Assembly: GCA_947311845.1 (NCBI GenBank)
Contig: CAMZMU010000048.1
Location: 21,263,497-21,327,496 of the forward strand
DNA from: Poa pratensis
Taxonomy: Eukaryota; Streptophyta; Magnoliopsida; Poales; Poaceae
Direction of reading: 5' to 3'
Length of the DNA: 64,000 nt
Part shown: piece by piece, positions 20,480 through 32,932 of the stretch
Layout of the letters: each line of letters begins with the position of its first letter
Numbering within the stretch: the first letter of the stretch is position 1
Position numbers and translations under genes: made by a program
Notes under the pieces: generated by a model
The model's database searches: none
Told to the model about the DNA's origin: nothing
The model's input: only the letters and a program-made list of their open reading frames with translations

Positions 20480-21589
20480 CTAGCGAGAAACCATTGAGGC
20501 TGCGACCTAGCCAGTCACCTCACAAGGGGAGCTCCTATATGTCCCACTCAGGCGTCTAGGTCGCCTCAAGCAACTCCTTCATGGGAACGAAAAACACAGT
20601 TGGTCTTCTTCTTTAGCACAATATTAAAAAAAAATCTTTATCTGTACAAAATTGAAAACTAAACGTCTTTCAAAATCATAAACTTGACCTTTTTCAAATC
20701 TGAACAATGTTTAGAATTTCAATATTTTTCTCAAAATCTGAATTTTTTACTTGAACAATTTTCAAATTTGAACAAAATTCAGAAGTCGGTCGTTTTTCAA
20801 AATCAAGATTTTTTACAAAAATGTGAACAATTTTCGAATGTGAAAAAACGAAATTCATTTTTTCATTTTTTTGAACACTTCTCAAATTTGAACGAAATTT
20901 TCAAGTTGAATATTTTTTGAATTCAATTAATTTTAAATTCTAAATAATTTTCAAATTTGAACAATTTTTGAATTTCTACATTTTTTTCTTATATGGATAG
21001 TTTAAAAATCTGAACAATTTTCAAAAACCTAAAACTTTTTCCGAAATCTAAAAGTTTTTCCCAAAAAACGAAACATACAATAAAGAAAACAAGATATAAG
21101 GAAACGAAAAGGAAATCGAGAAGAAAGAACAGTGAAAAGTGCACCGAATGGGCCTGCCCATAGGCTGGATCCATTAGGGTTTACCATCAGAATTATCAGC
21201 GGCCACCCGTGGCACACTCGTTTTTCTTCTGTTTTTTTCTACGCTCACGTTGAACACTCTTTTTAGTTTACCTTGTATTCTATGAAAAATAATGATATTT
21301 ATTTAGAAAGTTTTAACCACTATTGAAAATGTTCAAATGACTAAATATTGTTCAAGTTTTGAAAGGTGTTCAAGCTACCAAAAAAATTTGTCACGCATAC
21401 GCATTTTACAAGAATGTTCATACTATTTTACAAAATCCTTTAGGAAACTAAATGTGGTATCTGCCCTTAATTTGCTTGACGCCTTTCCTTCCTTCACACT
21501 ATATTATTATTATGAATATATTACCGATTATTTTTTCTTTAAATGAATTTTCACATGATAAACTTGACGAATAAAATTAAAGGTGAACC
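20480..21589. repeat. AT-rich TTTGAA-word tract and intergenic DNA (unit B)
   Basis: From about 20640 to 21060 the DNA is built from TTTCAAATTTGAACAATTTT-like words in loose repetition, which form many self-complementary TTTGAAC/GTTCAAA pairs. The remainder to 21589 is unclassified AT-rich DNA. No gene is supported. Confidence 0.6.
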
Positions 21590-22167
21590 TTTTTTTTATG
21601 AAAGGTTTTAACCACAGAACAAATTCGAAAAGCCTTCATATGCATAATCGAGAAGTCTTGATAGTGATAAGAAAGGTAAGGTTCGGGTTTAATGCGAGCC
21701 AATGAACAATATACCAAAATTAAGGAACCGAATTAGGCTGAATAGCAATATTAATGAACCAAAAAGTTAACGTGAAACAAAAAATATGAACAAAAACGAA
21801 TTATTTTTGGCTAAACTAATTGGTGAAACTTAATAGTAACCAAAAAATAAGAGAGGTGAAAAGGAACTTAACTTCGGTAAAAAAGTGTAAAAAACCCAAA
21901 GATATTGGCGAACCTACACATAATAGTAAACCGAAAAGAAACTAAACTTTGGCTGAACCAAAAGTTATAATGAACCAAAAATTCTAGTCAACTAAAATGC
22001 TGGTGAACCGAAAGTAGTAGAGAACCAAAAAAGAAACTAAAATTCCAGTAACCAAAAAAAAATAGTGAACCAAAAGTGCCAATAAAACGAAATGATAGTA
22101 AACCAATAATGTCGATCAATCGGAAACGTTGGTGAACAAAAAATTCCGGGGAACCAAACATGCCTAT
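21590..22167. repeat. Left half of the split GAACCAAA repeat tract (unit B)
   Basis: Same word family as 1576-2233. It ends at CCTAT (22163-22167), the left target duplication of the inserted 4-kb element, and resumes at 26155. Confidence 0.7.
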
Positions 22168-25100
22168 TGTAAGGACCCCTCAGACCGAAGTCCGAAAAGT
22201 CCACGTTATGTAAAAAGATCACGATCCCAATGATCAGTGCATCACAATCACATAACCAACATGGTATCAGGAGTTACATCATTCAAGTCGTTCGAATAAA
22301 AAGTCTTACAACACTTAATGGTCGCATGACCAAGTTTGCAAACATCGTCGCGCAGGACGGAATTAACTATGATATAGCGGAAGCTCGTAGCTAGCGTCGG
22401 CCCTCGTCTCCAACAGAAGACAACCCACAAGTGCAGTTGACCGGTGACAGCTAAGCGGCGTAGTCGTCGGCATACTCTTCCTCCTCGGCGTAGACCTCCT
22501 CTCCGAAATCTAGACGTTTGAATATCCAGGGACACAGCCAAATAAGTACATTGACGTACTCGCAAGACCACCTCAAGGCTTAAGTTTTCATGGTAATGCA
22601 AATAAAGTGGTTTTCGAAAACTGGGGCAGCTGCTATATAGTACTATAAGGCTTAATTTTCGTAAACGATGTTTTTCAGCATAGAGAATACGACATATCTA
22701 TATCTTTGTTAAAAAGAACATTTAGAGATAAAATTCTCCTTTGTAGAGATAGCAGGAACCATTTCCACATCTTTGTAAAACATTTTGTAAAACCTTTCAA
22801 AAGCACTAGGTGGGGGATACCCCTTTTTATTTCCTCGAGATCAGACTGCGTTGTCTCCCCGAGACCAACCATCTTCTTATAAAATGCCGTACCTCCCACG
22901 TACCATCTTGCTCCTTCTCATTTGTCCGAAACAGAAAATTTCTTCTTTCCCCAATCGCCCAGTGTGGCCTTTGCAACCGTCCATAACCGCGGACACGGCT
23001 ATTCGAATAGTTTTACACGCTGCAGAGGTGGTGCACTTTCACCACACCAAACGGTCATTACACCGTGTTCAGCCATGGCCCACCATACTGGAGTATGTGG
23101 GGGTTCGGATAACCAGATCAAATCTTTCCCTAATCTACTCTAGTACAGAGGACTCCCGCTAGGTTTGTTCCCCTCGGCACCGTGTGCTCCACTAGACCCC
23201 TGGTCTTTCTTGGGACGCCACACCGCCACGACAGGGGACCCAACGTAATCGTTCGGCTGCGGGTCGCTCCGCTTGTGTATTGTCTCATACTGACGACAAG
23301 CCGACTTAGAGGGCCTCGCCCTTATAGAGTATGAGATACTCCGTACTAAAATAGACAAGCTTCTAGCTAAGGCCTACCCATATCAGGTAGTGTGGTTGCA
23401 CGGGTTAATTATTCGGGCGGCAGCAGGGACTTCGTAAAACAAACCTCCATCTCCGACTGCTCCCAGCAGCTCGGGTTTTCACAAATCCACCGAATGCTCC
23501 CAGCACTTCGGGTTTTCATAAACTTCTTCATTTGCTCTCAGCAGCATGGGTTTTATAAAACACTTTCTCGCCGATCGCTCCCAGGGACTCGGGTTTTTCG
23601 TCCTAAAACATTTTATCAAAAAATAGGCTCCCATCCTAAAGTTTTGAGATGAGGGTATACAGATATACTACTAGAAAATATTATCTTCTTGATAGCGCCT
23701 TCAGAAGAAGACTTCTCAAGGAAACACTTATCTTTATAAAACCAATTATAAACTAGTAGATATAACTTTGGCCAGACAATAATTTTCGAAAATAGTTTTG
23801 TGGTGACAAAGTGTCACATAAGAGATAAAACATGCATTATTTTAGTTTGAAGACAAAACATGCTTTGAACAAATAGTAGGATTATAGTAGGGTGTTGAGG
23901 TGGCTTGCCTTGCTCAGCAAAGTGACCCTGGTCTCGTTCTTCTTCGTAGACCTGCTCAGCTTCCACGTGTTGTTCCTCCTCTTGCGGTGCTAGGAAACCG
24001 GAAAGTTAAACGTAACTACCGTCAATTCTAAGAAGCGGGTTGACAACAATCTAAAGTAATCAAACAAATAATATAACAAGCATTACAACACCTAAACAGT
24101 CTCTGTATAGAAAGCTGAAGACAAAACTAATCACAAACAATCGAGACAAACACTCAAAGTGGACTTTCATTAGCAACAAAGTTGCTGTTTTGGGGAAAAT
24201 CCACCAATCCTAAAATAATGTTTCTAAAATTAAATCCTTTTGACACAGTACTTCTATGAGTCATACTAAACTCTAGCAATTGGATTTGCATAAAAAAATA
24301 ACACCAAATGGGATCTAAAATTCCTACAAGTGCTTCTGGTCTCATCACAAACATGGCCACAACTCCTGTTTTACGAAGCTCCTGCATGCAAGACTGGACT
24401 CTACAAAAAGATATGAATTTTATCTTTCTATACCAATTGGATTCACTCAAAAAGGATACTCCTAGCTCACGATATCCTAGAAAGAGTGAAAATCAAACAT
24501 TCTACAAGATTAAACATGCATCTCAAACAAATTTTTATTTTTCAACAAAACATACTCTGCATGCTTGAGAAAACCTCAGAGCACTAAAAATACTTATGAC
24601 TAACATGCAACCACGGATATACAACAGAGGAATTAATCTAAGCACATCTAAATAACAGAAACTGAAAAAGGTAAAAACGTCGGCTAAAAAAAAGGCCGCG
24701 CTTGGGCCAGATCTGGCCAAGGCCAGCACCGATCCGCCGCGCGGGCGAGATGGGCCGGCCCATCTACGCGCGGGACGCAACACGGCGCGCGGGAGCGCGA
24801 GACCAGTTTTGAACTGGGCCGTTGATCTCACGATCAACGGCTCGCAGTCGCCGTTCCTGACGCGACGCGCGCGACGGCGGCCTCGGAGCAGAGATGAACG
24901 GTGATGACGGGCGGCTCACCTAGAGCGTTTGCATGCGGCGTCGGAGGGCTGCAGACGGTGGAGGGAGTCGAGGGAGAGGCTTGGGCAAAGACGGCGTCAC
25001 CAGAGATGGCCGGACTCCATGGCTGCGGCGGCGAGCTCCTCTACAGGTCTGGGCAAATAAGGAGGCGGGGAAGGGTTAGGTCTAGGCAGGGGAGTTCCTA

Positions 25101-26154
25101 AGGCCAAAAATGGCGACGAAAGATGGAGTAAAACGACGACAAGGCCGAGTTTCGTCGGCGGCGACCTCGGGCTTCCTCCGACATTCACAGGCGGCAGAGA
25201 GCTCGGGATGAGCAGGGCTTCATGGGGAGGGTGGAGAGGTGAGGTGTGCGTGCTCTGGGGGGACAGGGGAGTGAATGGGGAGGTCGGGGTCGGGTGAGGG
25301 ACGGGTTTCACCCTTTCTAGGGTTTTCGGACAAGGGGACGAGTTGGGGTGACGTGGGGCGTGAGCAGAGGCTAGCTGGGGCGATGGAGGAGCGGGCAGGG
25401 GCCAGGGGGTCGGGGTGAGGTGTTCTGGCCAGTGAGGAGAGGGGGGGAGTGATCATCCATTGGGCAAGGAAGAAAATGAGAGAAGAAGAGTGGTGGAGAG
25501 GGGGATGGGGGGCTGACTTGTGGGGTCAGGCTGACTAGGGTGCTCTCCCTAGGCAGAGAGGTGAGATTGGGTGAGAGAGGGGTCGAGTTAGGTGGGTTTT
25601 AGGGTTAAAAGGCTAACACTAAAAGAATTACTAACACTACTAACCAAGTCTAAACTAAACCAACACAAGGAACTAAACACACCCAAGTGTGTGATGACAT
25701 CAAAGAGGTGCTGGCTAAAAAGAGTGAAGAAAGAATTTTAAAAACATCACAAGAGGTGAAAAATGACCGAATGTCACTGTTTTGAGTAGCCCTAAACACA
25801 CCGATGGATATATGCTACAACAAGCTCTAAAGAGGGCAAACAATGCACAACCAAGAATTATGAGGTTCAGTGAGCAAGAGTTTTAAGTTGCATGTCAAGA
25901 TGACACAAGGGTTGCTTAATCTAGGGCTCTAGATTGGCTAAGTTTTAACAAACCAAAAGATCAAAATCTTAAAATTTAAACTAGAGGAATTTTTACAAAA
26001 GTGCTACTAAAAGTTTTTCAAGCAAGACTGTCAACTTAAGAAAACAACTAAGACAACCAAGCAAGAGTTGACTGAAACAAAAAAAAGTTTTGCTATTTTG
26101 GAAAATCCTGGACTAACACCACAATTCTAAGTCCAAGAAAATTGGGGTGTTACA
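22168..26154 (-). mobile_element. Candidate giant solo LTR (3,987 bp), unit B
   Basis: On the minus strand it runs from TGTAACACCCCAATTTTCTT to GACTTCGGTCTGAGGGGTCC...TTACA, so it has TG...CA ends. The flanking CCTAT (22163-22167) and CCGAT (26155-26159) look like a 5-base target duplication with one change. No internal domain, primer site or second LTR is seen. It holds a GC-rich leader-like region (24680-25560) with only Pro/Ser-rich open frames. It could be a solo LTR of a large non-coding LTR element or an unrecognised DNA element; the short inverted match TGTAA...TTACA fits either. Confidence 0.55.
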
Positions 26155-27234
26155 CCGATAAAAAAAAATAATAACGTATCAAAAATAATAGTCAACCGAC
26201 ATTTTTCATAAACTGAAATATTAATGAACCCAAAATGTCGATGATTCGAAAATGTCGATGAACCAAAAAAGGAAATAAATTTCCGGTGAACGAAAAGCAA
26301 TAGTGAAACTAAAAGGATTTGAAATTCTAGTTAACCAATTGTAATAATGAACCAAAAATACCGGTAAACCAAAATAGTAATCAACGAAAAAATCGGTGAA
26401 GAAAAGAATGGGGACCGAAAAGGAACTAAATTCCGGTGAACCAAAAATAATACTGAACCTAAATATCGAAAAACCTAAAAAAATACTGAACCGAGAAGGA
26501 ACTAAATTTCGGTGTTTAAAAAAGCGTAGACAATGCTAACAACTTATTCACAGGTCCAAAAAATGTCCACGGAGTTCTAGAGAATAAACGTTAAAGCTTT
26601 GAAAATGCTTGACAGTTCGAGTAAATATTAGCAATCAGTGACAAGCCACAAGCGCCAATCGCACGCTCGCGCCTGTTTCTTTTTGTTTTTACATTTTATT
26701 TAAAACAAGAATGATTTTCATCCAATAAAAATCAAGGGTGAACCAAAGAGATTTCTACTCAGCTCTACTTTGGAAGCTTTCACCAAAGAAAAAATTGGAG
26801 AAGACTTCACACATGTAGAGCTTAATTGGAAAGCCTTGATAGTGATAAGAGAGATTAGGTTGGGTGTTTAATCAAAAAAGTGGGAGAGCCAAAATAAAAA
26901 ATGTGAACCAAATTGACGAACCAAATAAGAGTGAACCGTAAATAATATGAACCAAACGAATTAACGTTGACTGAAGAAACGTATGAAACAAAATACAAAT
27001 AACAAAAATTTGACCGAACTAATTTGGTGAACTGTAATAAACGAACCAGAAATAAAATGAACAAAGTGAAAATGAACTAAAAATTGGTTGACCATAACTA
27101 ATAGTGAACCCAAATACCGGTGAACCACATATAATAGTGAACTAAAAATGTTGGTGAACCATAAGTAATAGTGAGCCGAAAATAACAGTGATCCGTAAAT
27201 CAGGTGAACCGCAAACAATAGTGAACCGAAAGTG
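26155..27234. repeat. GAACCAAA repeat tract spanning the unit B/C junction
   Basis: Right half of the split tract; the unit boundary is set at 26187 only because that is where unit A/B sequence resumes after the gap. It includes the 384 bp (26821-27204) that unit B lacks. Confidence 0.7.
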
Positions 27235-27680
27235 ACGGGGAAGAGCACATGTTCCACATCGGCGTCCCCCAGTTGTTCGCTGGGTGTGCTCCTCCGGCAC
27301 AGGCTGCACGCCGGCTCCTCGTCGGTGGGCTGCAGTGCCACCCGTGAGGGAGGCGACTGTCCTGCATCGTTGACTGGTATGCGGCTGTGTATGTGGCCGC
27401 ATCCGGCGTGGCAAGAGTATTCCAGCGGTGGTATTCCCGCAGAGAGGGGTCGGCGACACGTAGGACCAGGGAGCGGAAAAAACACGCCTCGTGGGGATCG
27501 AGGAGTCGAAGCTACCATGGCTCACTGCCACCGGCGAACGAGGGTGGTCGAAGGACCACCAACGAGGGATGGCGGTGTTGCGGTGGCTTTGAACTCTAGG
27601 TGAGGGGCGGAGCCGATGCCGCGAGCCAGTGCAATGCAGTGGAGTGGAACGAGGTAGGTCGTGGGTTTGTGATGCTATAC
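27235..27680. other. GC-rich upstream block, unit C
   Basis: Near-identical to 2234-2680, with single-base differences that shift every long frame (for example CGCCGGCTCC here versus CGCCGCTCC in unit B). That argues against selection on any of those frames as a protein. Confidence 0.5.
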
Positions 27681-28104
27681 CTGAGACTTTTTTACACAAA
27701 TATTCATTCGGCGAGCCATTGAAAATACGGTTCGTACCATTTATTTTCAATTTCCGTTGGATGGATTTGAACACCGCTGATCGTGTCCGGTTTGGGTTTC
27801 CTGTATGACGTGTGTGTGTCCGAGTAGCAGGACAAATCATATACGAGTATTTTTCTCCATACCTGGCCGGACTCGGTCGCACAAGAGGAAGTCCCGCACA
27901 AGAGCGCATCACCGATTCCTTATAGGATCGAGAAAAGGGTTATAACACGAGATTGATGAGCTGACCGAAATCGCTTCGGATGCGGTGTGGCTGGAAATTA
28001 AAGGAAACAAAATAGGGAAGTAGAGCGAAATAAAAAAGGAAAATCCGTCGCCGATTTGTGTCCGGGTAGGGCTAGACTCCATCACCGATGCTTGGCTTGC
28101 CGGG

Positions 28105-28112
28105 TATATATA
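28105..28112 (+). promoter_or_regulatory. TATA box, copy C
   Basis: TATATATA, 105 bases before the ATG; the context is the same as in unit B. Confidence 0.7.
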
Positions 28113-28216
28113 CACTCACGTATGTACTTTGATCTAATCCATCAAACTGCTACAGCGGCGCTGTGTACGTGCGTCTCGCCATATCGTCTAGATCAGGTCG
28201 CCGCCGGCAGAGCGCT

Positions 28217-29350
28217 ATGGGCAAGCGTCCGCGACCTGAGGATGAAGAAGATGAACCGAAACATCTCCGCGCAGGCCAGCGACGTCCTCGTGGATGCCTC
28301 CATCTAATCGCCCGCGACTACAAGCGGGGATGCACGGTGTACAAACTAGATGTCGACGGCTTCCGAGCGAACAAGGACGACCATGATCTGGACTCTAGGG
28401 CGCAGAGCCTGCCAGCTCACCGCGCGGTGACCCGGCTGGCGAATCCAGACGGCCCGCAGTGCGACGAGTTCGCGTGCGTGGGTAGCAAGATCTTCGCTTT
28501 CTACCGTGGCCGCGGCACCATGGTTTACGACACAAAGGCGTCGACGGTGGGCATATGCCCTCAATTGCTCGCCATGTTCACCAAACCACCGGTGACAAAA
28601 GATGGTCGACAACGCGACATCGTCGAGTACACCACGGTGTACGAGTTCCTGGACTTCGGCCACGACATCTACGCTTTCAACACCGCCGCAGGCATCCCCG
28701 TTTCATCGATGGAGAGACTTGGACCGGCGCCCCGCCCAGCCCATGGAGATTGGCTATGGGAGCCTCTCCCTCCGCCACCGTTCCACCGACCCAGCTACAT
28801 CTCGGCCAGCGCGCTGCATCCCGACGGCTCCGCCTTCTTCCTCTCCTTGTCGGACAAGGGCACCTTTTCATTCGACCTGGGCTGCCTCACGTGGACGCGG
28901 CTCGGCGACTGGCGCCTGCCTTTCCGCGGCAAGGCCTACTTCGTGCGCGAGCTCGACGCCTGGGTGGGACTGTCGGACCAGCTAGGGTACATCGGCGTTT
29001 GCGAGGTCATCTCAGTCGATGGCCTCCGTACAGGTCCTCCACCCTGCACCACCGTCAGGGAAAGGGTGTACAGCAACCTCTCTAAGAGGTACCGAACTGC
29101 CATCCTCACTTACATGGGCAACGCCGAGTTCTGCCTCCTCGAGACCGTGACGCGCAAGGGCTACGAAAATTACACTTTCGCCGACGACATTGACCCAAAG
29201 ATGCTGCTTCGCCTAGCAACATTCCGCGTCGAGCGCCAGCGCAACCGTGAGCTTCGGGCGGTGATCATGGGCACCAGGGTTTACAAGTGGCCTCATAGGG
29301 AGATAGTACAAACTACACCTACTGCTTTCTGGATTAGCCAAGATGATTAG
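28217..29350 (+). CDS. DUF1668-family protein (377 aa), copy C
   Basis: Intact and identical in protein sequence to copy B, over the promoter as well as the coding region as far as I can read. Identity at silent sites means the duplication is recent or the copies are being homogenised; it cannot by itself show selection. The start was chosen at the ATG at 28217 for the same reasons as copy B. The gene ends in WISQDD then TAG, with AATAAA at 29414-29419. Which of the copies is expressed cannot be told from the sequence. Confidence 0.85.
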   Translation: MGKRPRPEDEEDEPKHLRAGQRRPRGCLHLIARDYKRGCTVYKLDVDGFRANKDDHDLDSRAQSLPAHRAVTRLANPDGPQCDEFACVGSKIFAFYRGRGTMVYDTKASTVGICPQLLAMFTKPPVTKDGRQRDIVEYTTVYEFLDFGHDIYAFNTAAGIPVSSMERLGPAPRPAHGDWLWEPLPPPPFHRPSYISASALHPDGSAFFLSLSDKGTFSFDLGCLTWTRLGDWRLPFRGKAYFVRELDAWVGLSDQLGYIGVCEVISVDGLRTGPPPCTTVRERVYSNLSKRYRTAILTYMGNAEFCLLETVTRKGYENYTFADDIDPKMLLRLATFRVERQRNRELRAVIMGTRVYKWPHREIVQTTPTAFWISQDD

Positions 29351-29413
29351 GACCTAGTACTAGTTAACATTAGCTGGACCTCGTACTACATGCGAACTCC
29401 ATTGCCACACTGA

Positions 29414-29419
29414 AATAAA
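29414..29419 (+). promoter_or_regulatory. AATAAA polyadenylation signal, copy C
   Basis: Same position relative to the stop as in units A and B. Confidence 0.7.
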
Positions 29420-29504
29420 AGGCTAATTTTAAATGGTTTAATAACAAAAAAATAATTCATAGGGATTTCATTGCGTCTAGAGATATTACATGGAGAAGAA
29501 TAAT

Positions 29505-29828
29505 TCATAGGGATTTCATTGCACACTCAGGAATCCTTTCAATTTGACTCTTATGAATTAGAGTGTGGAAGGGGTTATTGACGCCTGGAGAAGATGTCCT
29601 TGAAGCTAGGAAGTGACGTGGGACCTTTTTTCCGGTGCTTATCCGCGCGCTTCTCTTTGGGTTGAATGGATTTGCCTCCACTCCGATACTTGCGACGGTG
29701 GCGCGCGGGTATACACGCGGGTCTTCCTCTACTTCATCTTCAGCATCACTCTCGACTTCTTCCTTCAACTTGGGGTTCTGAGGATCATCTTCCAAAGGCT
29801 CCTTGCCCTTGTTGTTGTTGGAGACCAT
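29505..29828 (-). CDS. Accessory ORF of the gypsy element, copy C (107 aa)
   Basis: Same 107-aa reading frame as at 4504-4827, starting MVSNNNKGKEP. Unchanged in all three units while neighbouring pol frames are broken, although the time available may simply be too short for hits. Confidence 0.45.
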   Translation of the reverse strand: MVSNNNKGKEPLEDDPQNPKLKEEVESDAEDEVEEDPRVYPRATVASIGVEANPFNPKRSARISTGKKVPRHFLASRTSSPGVNNPFHTLIHKSQIERIPECAMKSL

Positions 29829-30315
29829 GTCACTTCTAAAACTGAGAGCAAATCCTGGCAGAAACAACTCGAACGAAAACACGACGAAAAGACAATATAC
29901 GGACCACGGGGGATCCGGGAGATTATATAGCAAATAGTTTTACAACAAAAGGAAGGTACGAGAGAGAAACCGGGTCGGAGAAGGGCTCCGAGGCGCCCTC
30001 CCCACGTGGCGGCGCGGCCAGGGGTGGGCCCGCGCCACGGCATGGGGAGGTGCCCTCGGGCACCTTTTCCTACCCGTTTCGATCTCGTAATTTTCCATAT
30101 TAAATAAAAATAACAAAAATATCTTTTAGAAAGTTAAACGCGAACTTTTTCTTACTAAAACTGTTACCTATTTGAAAACAGACTCTGCAGTTCCATCAAT
30201 TTGCTTTTTAATAAAAGTTTCCGGAGTTACCACTCAAATAACATCAACATCTTCATTATAAGAGTCTCCAGAAATATAATGCTTAAGTGTTTGCCCATTC
30301 ACCACTTGTGTAGCA

Positions 30316-31447
30316 TTATCTTTTAGTAAAGCAATCTTTAGTCCACAATGAAAAAAGGTCCTTCCCATTTTGAGAGTAATTTTCCTGCAAAAAATTTGAG
30401 ACGAGACCGATACAATAGAACTTTCTCACCAACATTAAACTCTCTCTTAATGATTCTTCTATCATGCCATTTCTTAACTTTCTCCTTAAAAAGTATAGCA
30501 TTTTCATAAGCTTCACTTCTCCATTCATCTAAAGAACTTAATTGGAGTAACCTTTTCTTACTAGCAAGTTTAAAATCTTTATTAAGTTCTCTCACTACCC
30601 AATAAGCTTTGTGTTCTAATTCCAAAGGTAAGTGACAAGCCTTTCCATAAACCATTTTATAAGGAGACATACCCATAGGATTTTTATAAGCAGTTATATA
30701 AGCCCATAAAGCATCTTTTGACTTACCAGCCCAAATTTTTCTAGATTTATTAACAGTCTTTTGCAAGATAGATTTAATTTCTCTATTTGATAATTCTACT
30801 TGCCCACTAGTTTGAGGATGATAAGCTGAAGCAATTATATGATTAACACCATATTTAGCAAGGGTCTTTCTAAAACCACCATGAATAAAATAAGAACCTC
30901 CATCAGTCATAAGATATCTAGACACACCAAACCTAGGGAAAATAATATCTAAAAGCATTTTTAAAGAGGTCTCACCATCAACAATTTTTGTAGGTATGGC
31001 TTCTACCCACTTAGTAACATAATAAACAGCAACAAGTATATGAGTATTACCTTATGAAGGAGGGAAAGGACCCATGAAGTCGAATCCCCAACAATCAAAT
31101 GGTTCAATAATAAAAGAATAATTCATAGGGATTTTATTGCGTCTAGAGATATTACCAACTCTTTGACATTCATCAAAAGGTAAAGTAAACTTCCTTGCAT
31201 CTTTAAAGAGAGTTGTCCAATAAAAACCCGATTGTAGAACTTTTTGTGTAGTTCTATCTCCAGCGGGATGTCCTCCATAGGCACTACCATGACATTTTCT
31301 CAATATCTCTTGTTGTTCATATTCTGGAACACATATTTGCATAATTCCATCCACTCCTTCTTTATATAAGTGTGGGTCATCCCAAAAATAATGCCTCAAG
31401 TCATAAAAGAATTTCCTGCTTTGTTGAGCTGAAAAGGTTGGAGGCAA
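30316..31447 (-). pseudogene. Gypsy integrase, copy C
   Basis: Here the catalytic-core second half and C-terminal part form one 206-aa frame (30338-30958) that in unit B is split. It runs from [18 protein letters not shown] through [16 protein letters not shown] to KVLLYRSRLKFFAGKL. The first half (31052-31447) still ends at the shared stop after FDFMGPFPPS. The coding-like stretch between 30958 and 31052 is out of frame. Confidence 0.8.
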
Positions 31448-31788
31448 GTACTTGAAACAATAAAGTTAGCATAATCAGCATATCAAGGACTATCTCGCAA
31501 GCTCACCTTTATTGCAGCCAATTGTTCATTTGGAAAACTATCATTTACATGTATAGGATCATAAGCAATGTTTTCCAATCTAGACAAATTATCAGCAACA
31601 GGATTATCAGCACCTTTCTATCTACAATATGCAAGTCAAACTCTTGTAAAAGCAGCACCCATCTAATAAGCCTAGGCTTTTAGCATCTTTCTTTTCCATA
31701 AGGTACTTAATAGCAACATGATCAGTATGGATAGTAACTTTTGAATCAACAATATAAGGTCTAAACTTGTCACAAGCAAAAACTACAA

Positions 31789-32894
31789 CTAGAAACTCTT
31801 TTTCAGTAGTAGCATAATTCTTTGGAGCCGAATCAGAGTCTTAGTAGCATAATGAATAACATTCAATTTCTTATCTACTCGCTGTCCAAGAACAACACCT
31901 ACAGCATAATCAGTAGCATCACACATGATTTCAAAAGGTAAATTCCAATCAGGTGGTTCAACAGCAGGAGCAGTAATTAAAGCATTTTTCAAAGTTTCAA
32001 AAGCTTCCTTACAATCATCATCAAAAACAAAAGGTACATCTTTTTGGAGAAGATTAGTAAGAGGTTTTGAAATTTAGAGAAATCTTTGATAAACCTTCTA
32101 TAAAAACCAGCATGACCAAGAATACTACGAATACCTTTGACATCCCTAGGATAGGGCATTTTCTCAATTGCTTCAACTTTAGCTCTATCAACTTCAATAC
32201 CTCTTTCAGAAATTTTATGTCCAAGAACAATTCCTTCATTAACCATAAAGTGGCATTTCTCCCAATTAAGAACAAGTTAGTTTCCTCACATCTCTGCAAA
32301 ACTTTATCAAGGTTTCGCAAACAGTTATCAAAAGAATTTCCATAGACGAAAAAATCGTCCATGAATACCTCCACAATCTTTTCACAAAAACCATGAAAAA
32401 TAGCAGACATGCATCTTTGAAAAGTAGCAGGAGCATTACATAAACTGAAAGGCATACACCTATAAGCATAAGTTCCATAAGGACAAGTGAAAGTAGTTTT
32501 CTCTTGATCTTTAGCTCTAACAGCAATTTGTGAAAACCCAGAATAACCATCAAGAAAGCAAAAATGAGTGTTCTTAGATAACCTCTCTAACATTTGATCA
32601 ATAAAAGGTAAAGGGTAATGATCTTTCTTAGTAACTTATTAACTTTCCGAAAATCAATGCATATTCTATATCCTACAACTACTTTTGAGGGATAAGCTCA
32701 TCATTATCATTTGGCACAACATTAATTCCTCCTTTCTTAGGAACACAATGCATAGGACTTACCCATTTACTATCAGCAATAGGATAAATAATACCAGCTT
32801 CAAGGAGTTTAGATACGTCATTTCTTACCACATCCTTCATTTTAGGAATTAGACGACATTGATGTTCAACAACAGGCTTTGCATCATCTTCCAT
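31789..32894 (-). pseudogene. Gypsy reverse transcriptase and RNase H, copy C
   Basis: Same domain order as copy B. The FMDDF box is kept at about 32353-32368. Additional single-base losses near 32073 and 32636, absent in copy B, break it further; RNase H (FEIMCDATDYAVGVV) lies in 31789-31992. Confidence 0.83.
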
Positions 32895-32932
32895 ATTGAT
32901 GGCCTGTTGGCATATAGAGGGAGAAATCCCTT

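Larger units (their letters stand above)
1576..26186 (+). repeat. Unit B of the tandem array (24.6 kb)
   Basis: Colinear with unit C (26187-58224) along its whole length at very high identity, in genes, transposons and intergenic DNA alike. Three large differences account for the size gap: B lacks 384 bp at 2206/2207 and about 7.9 kb at 20008/20009, while C lacks 821 bp at 38649/38650. Transposons shared at the same positions show that they were already in the unit before it duplicated. Confidence 0.93.
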
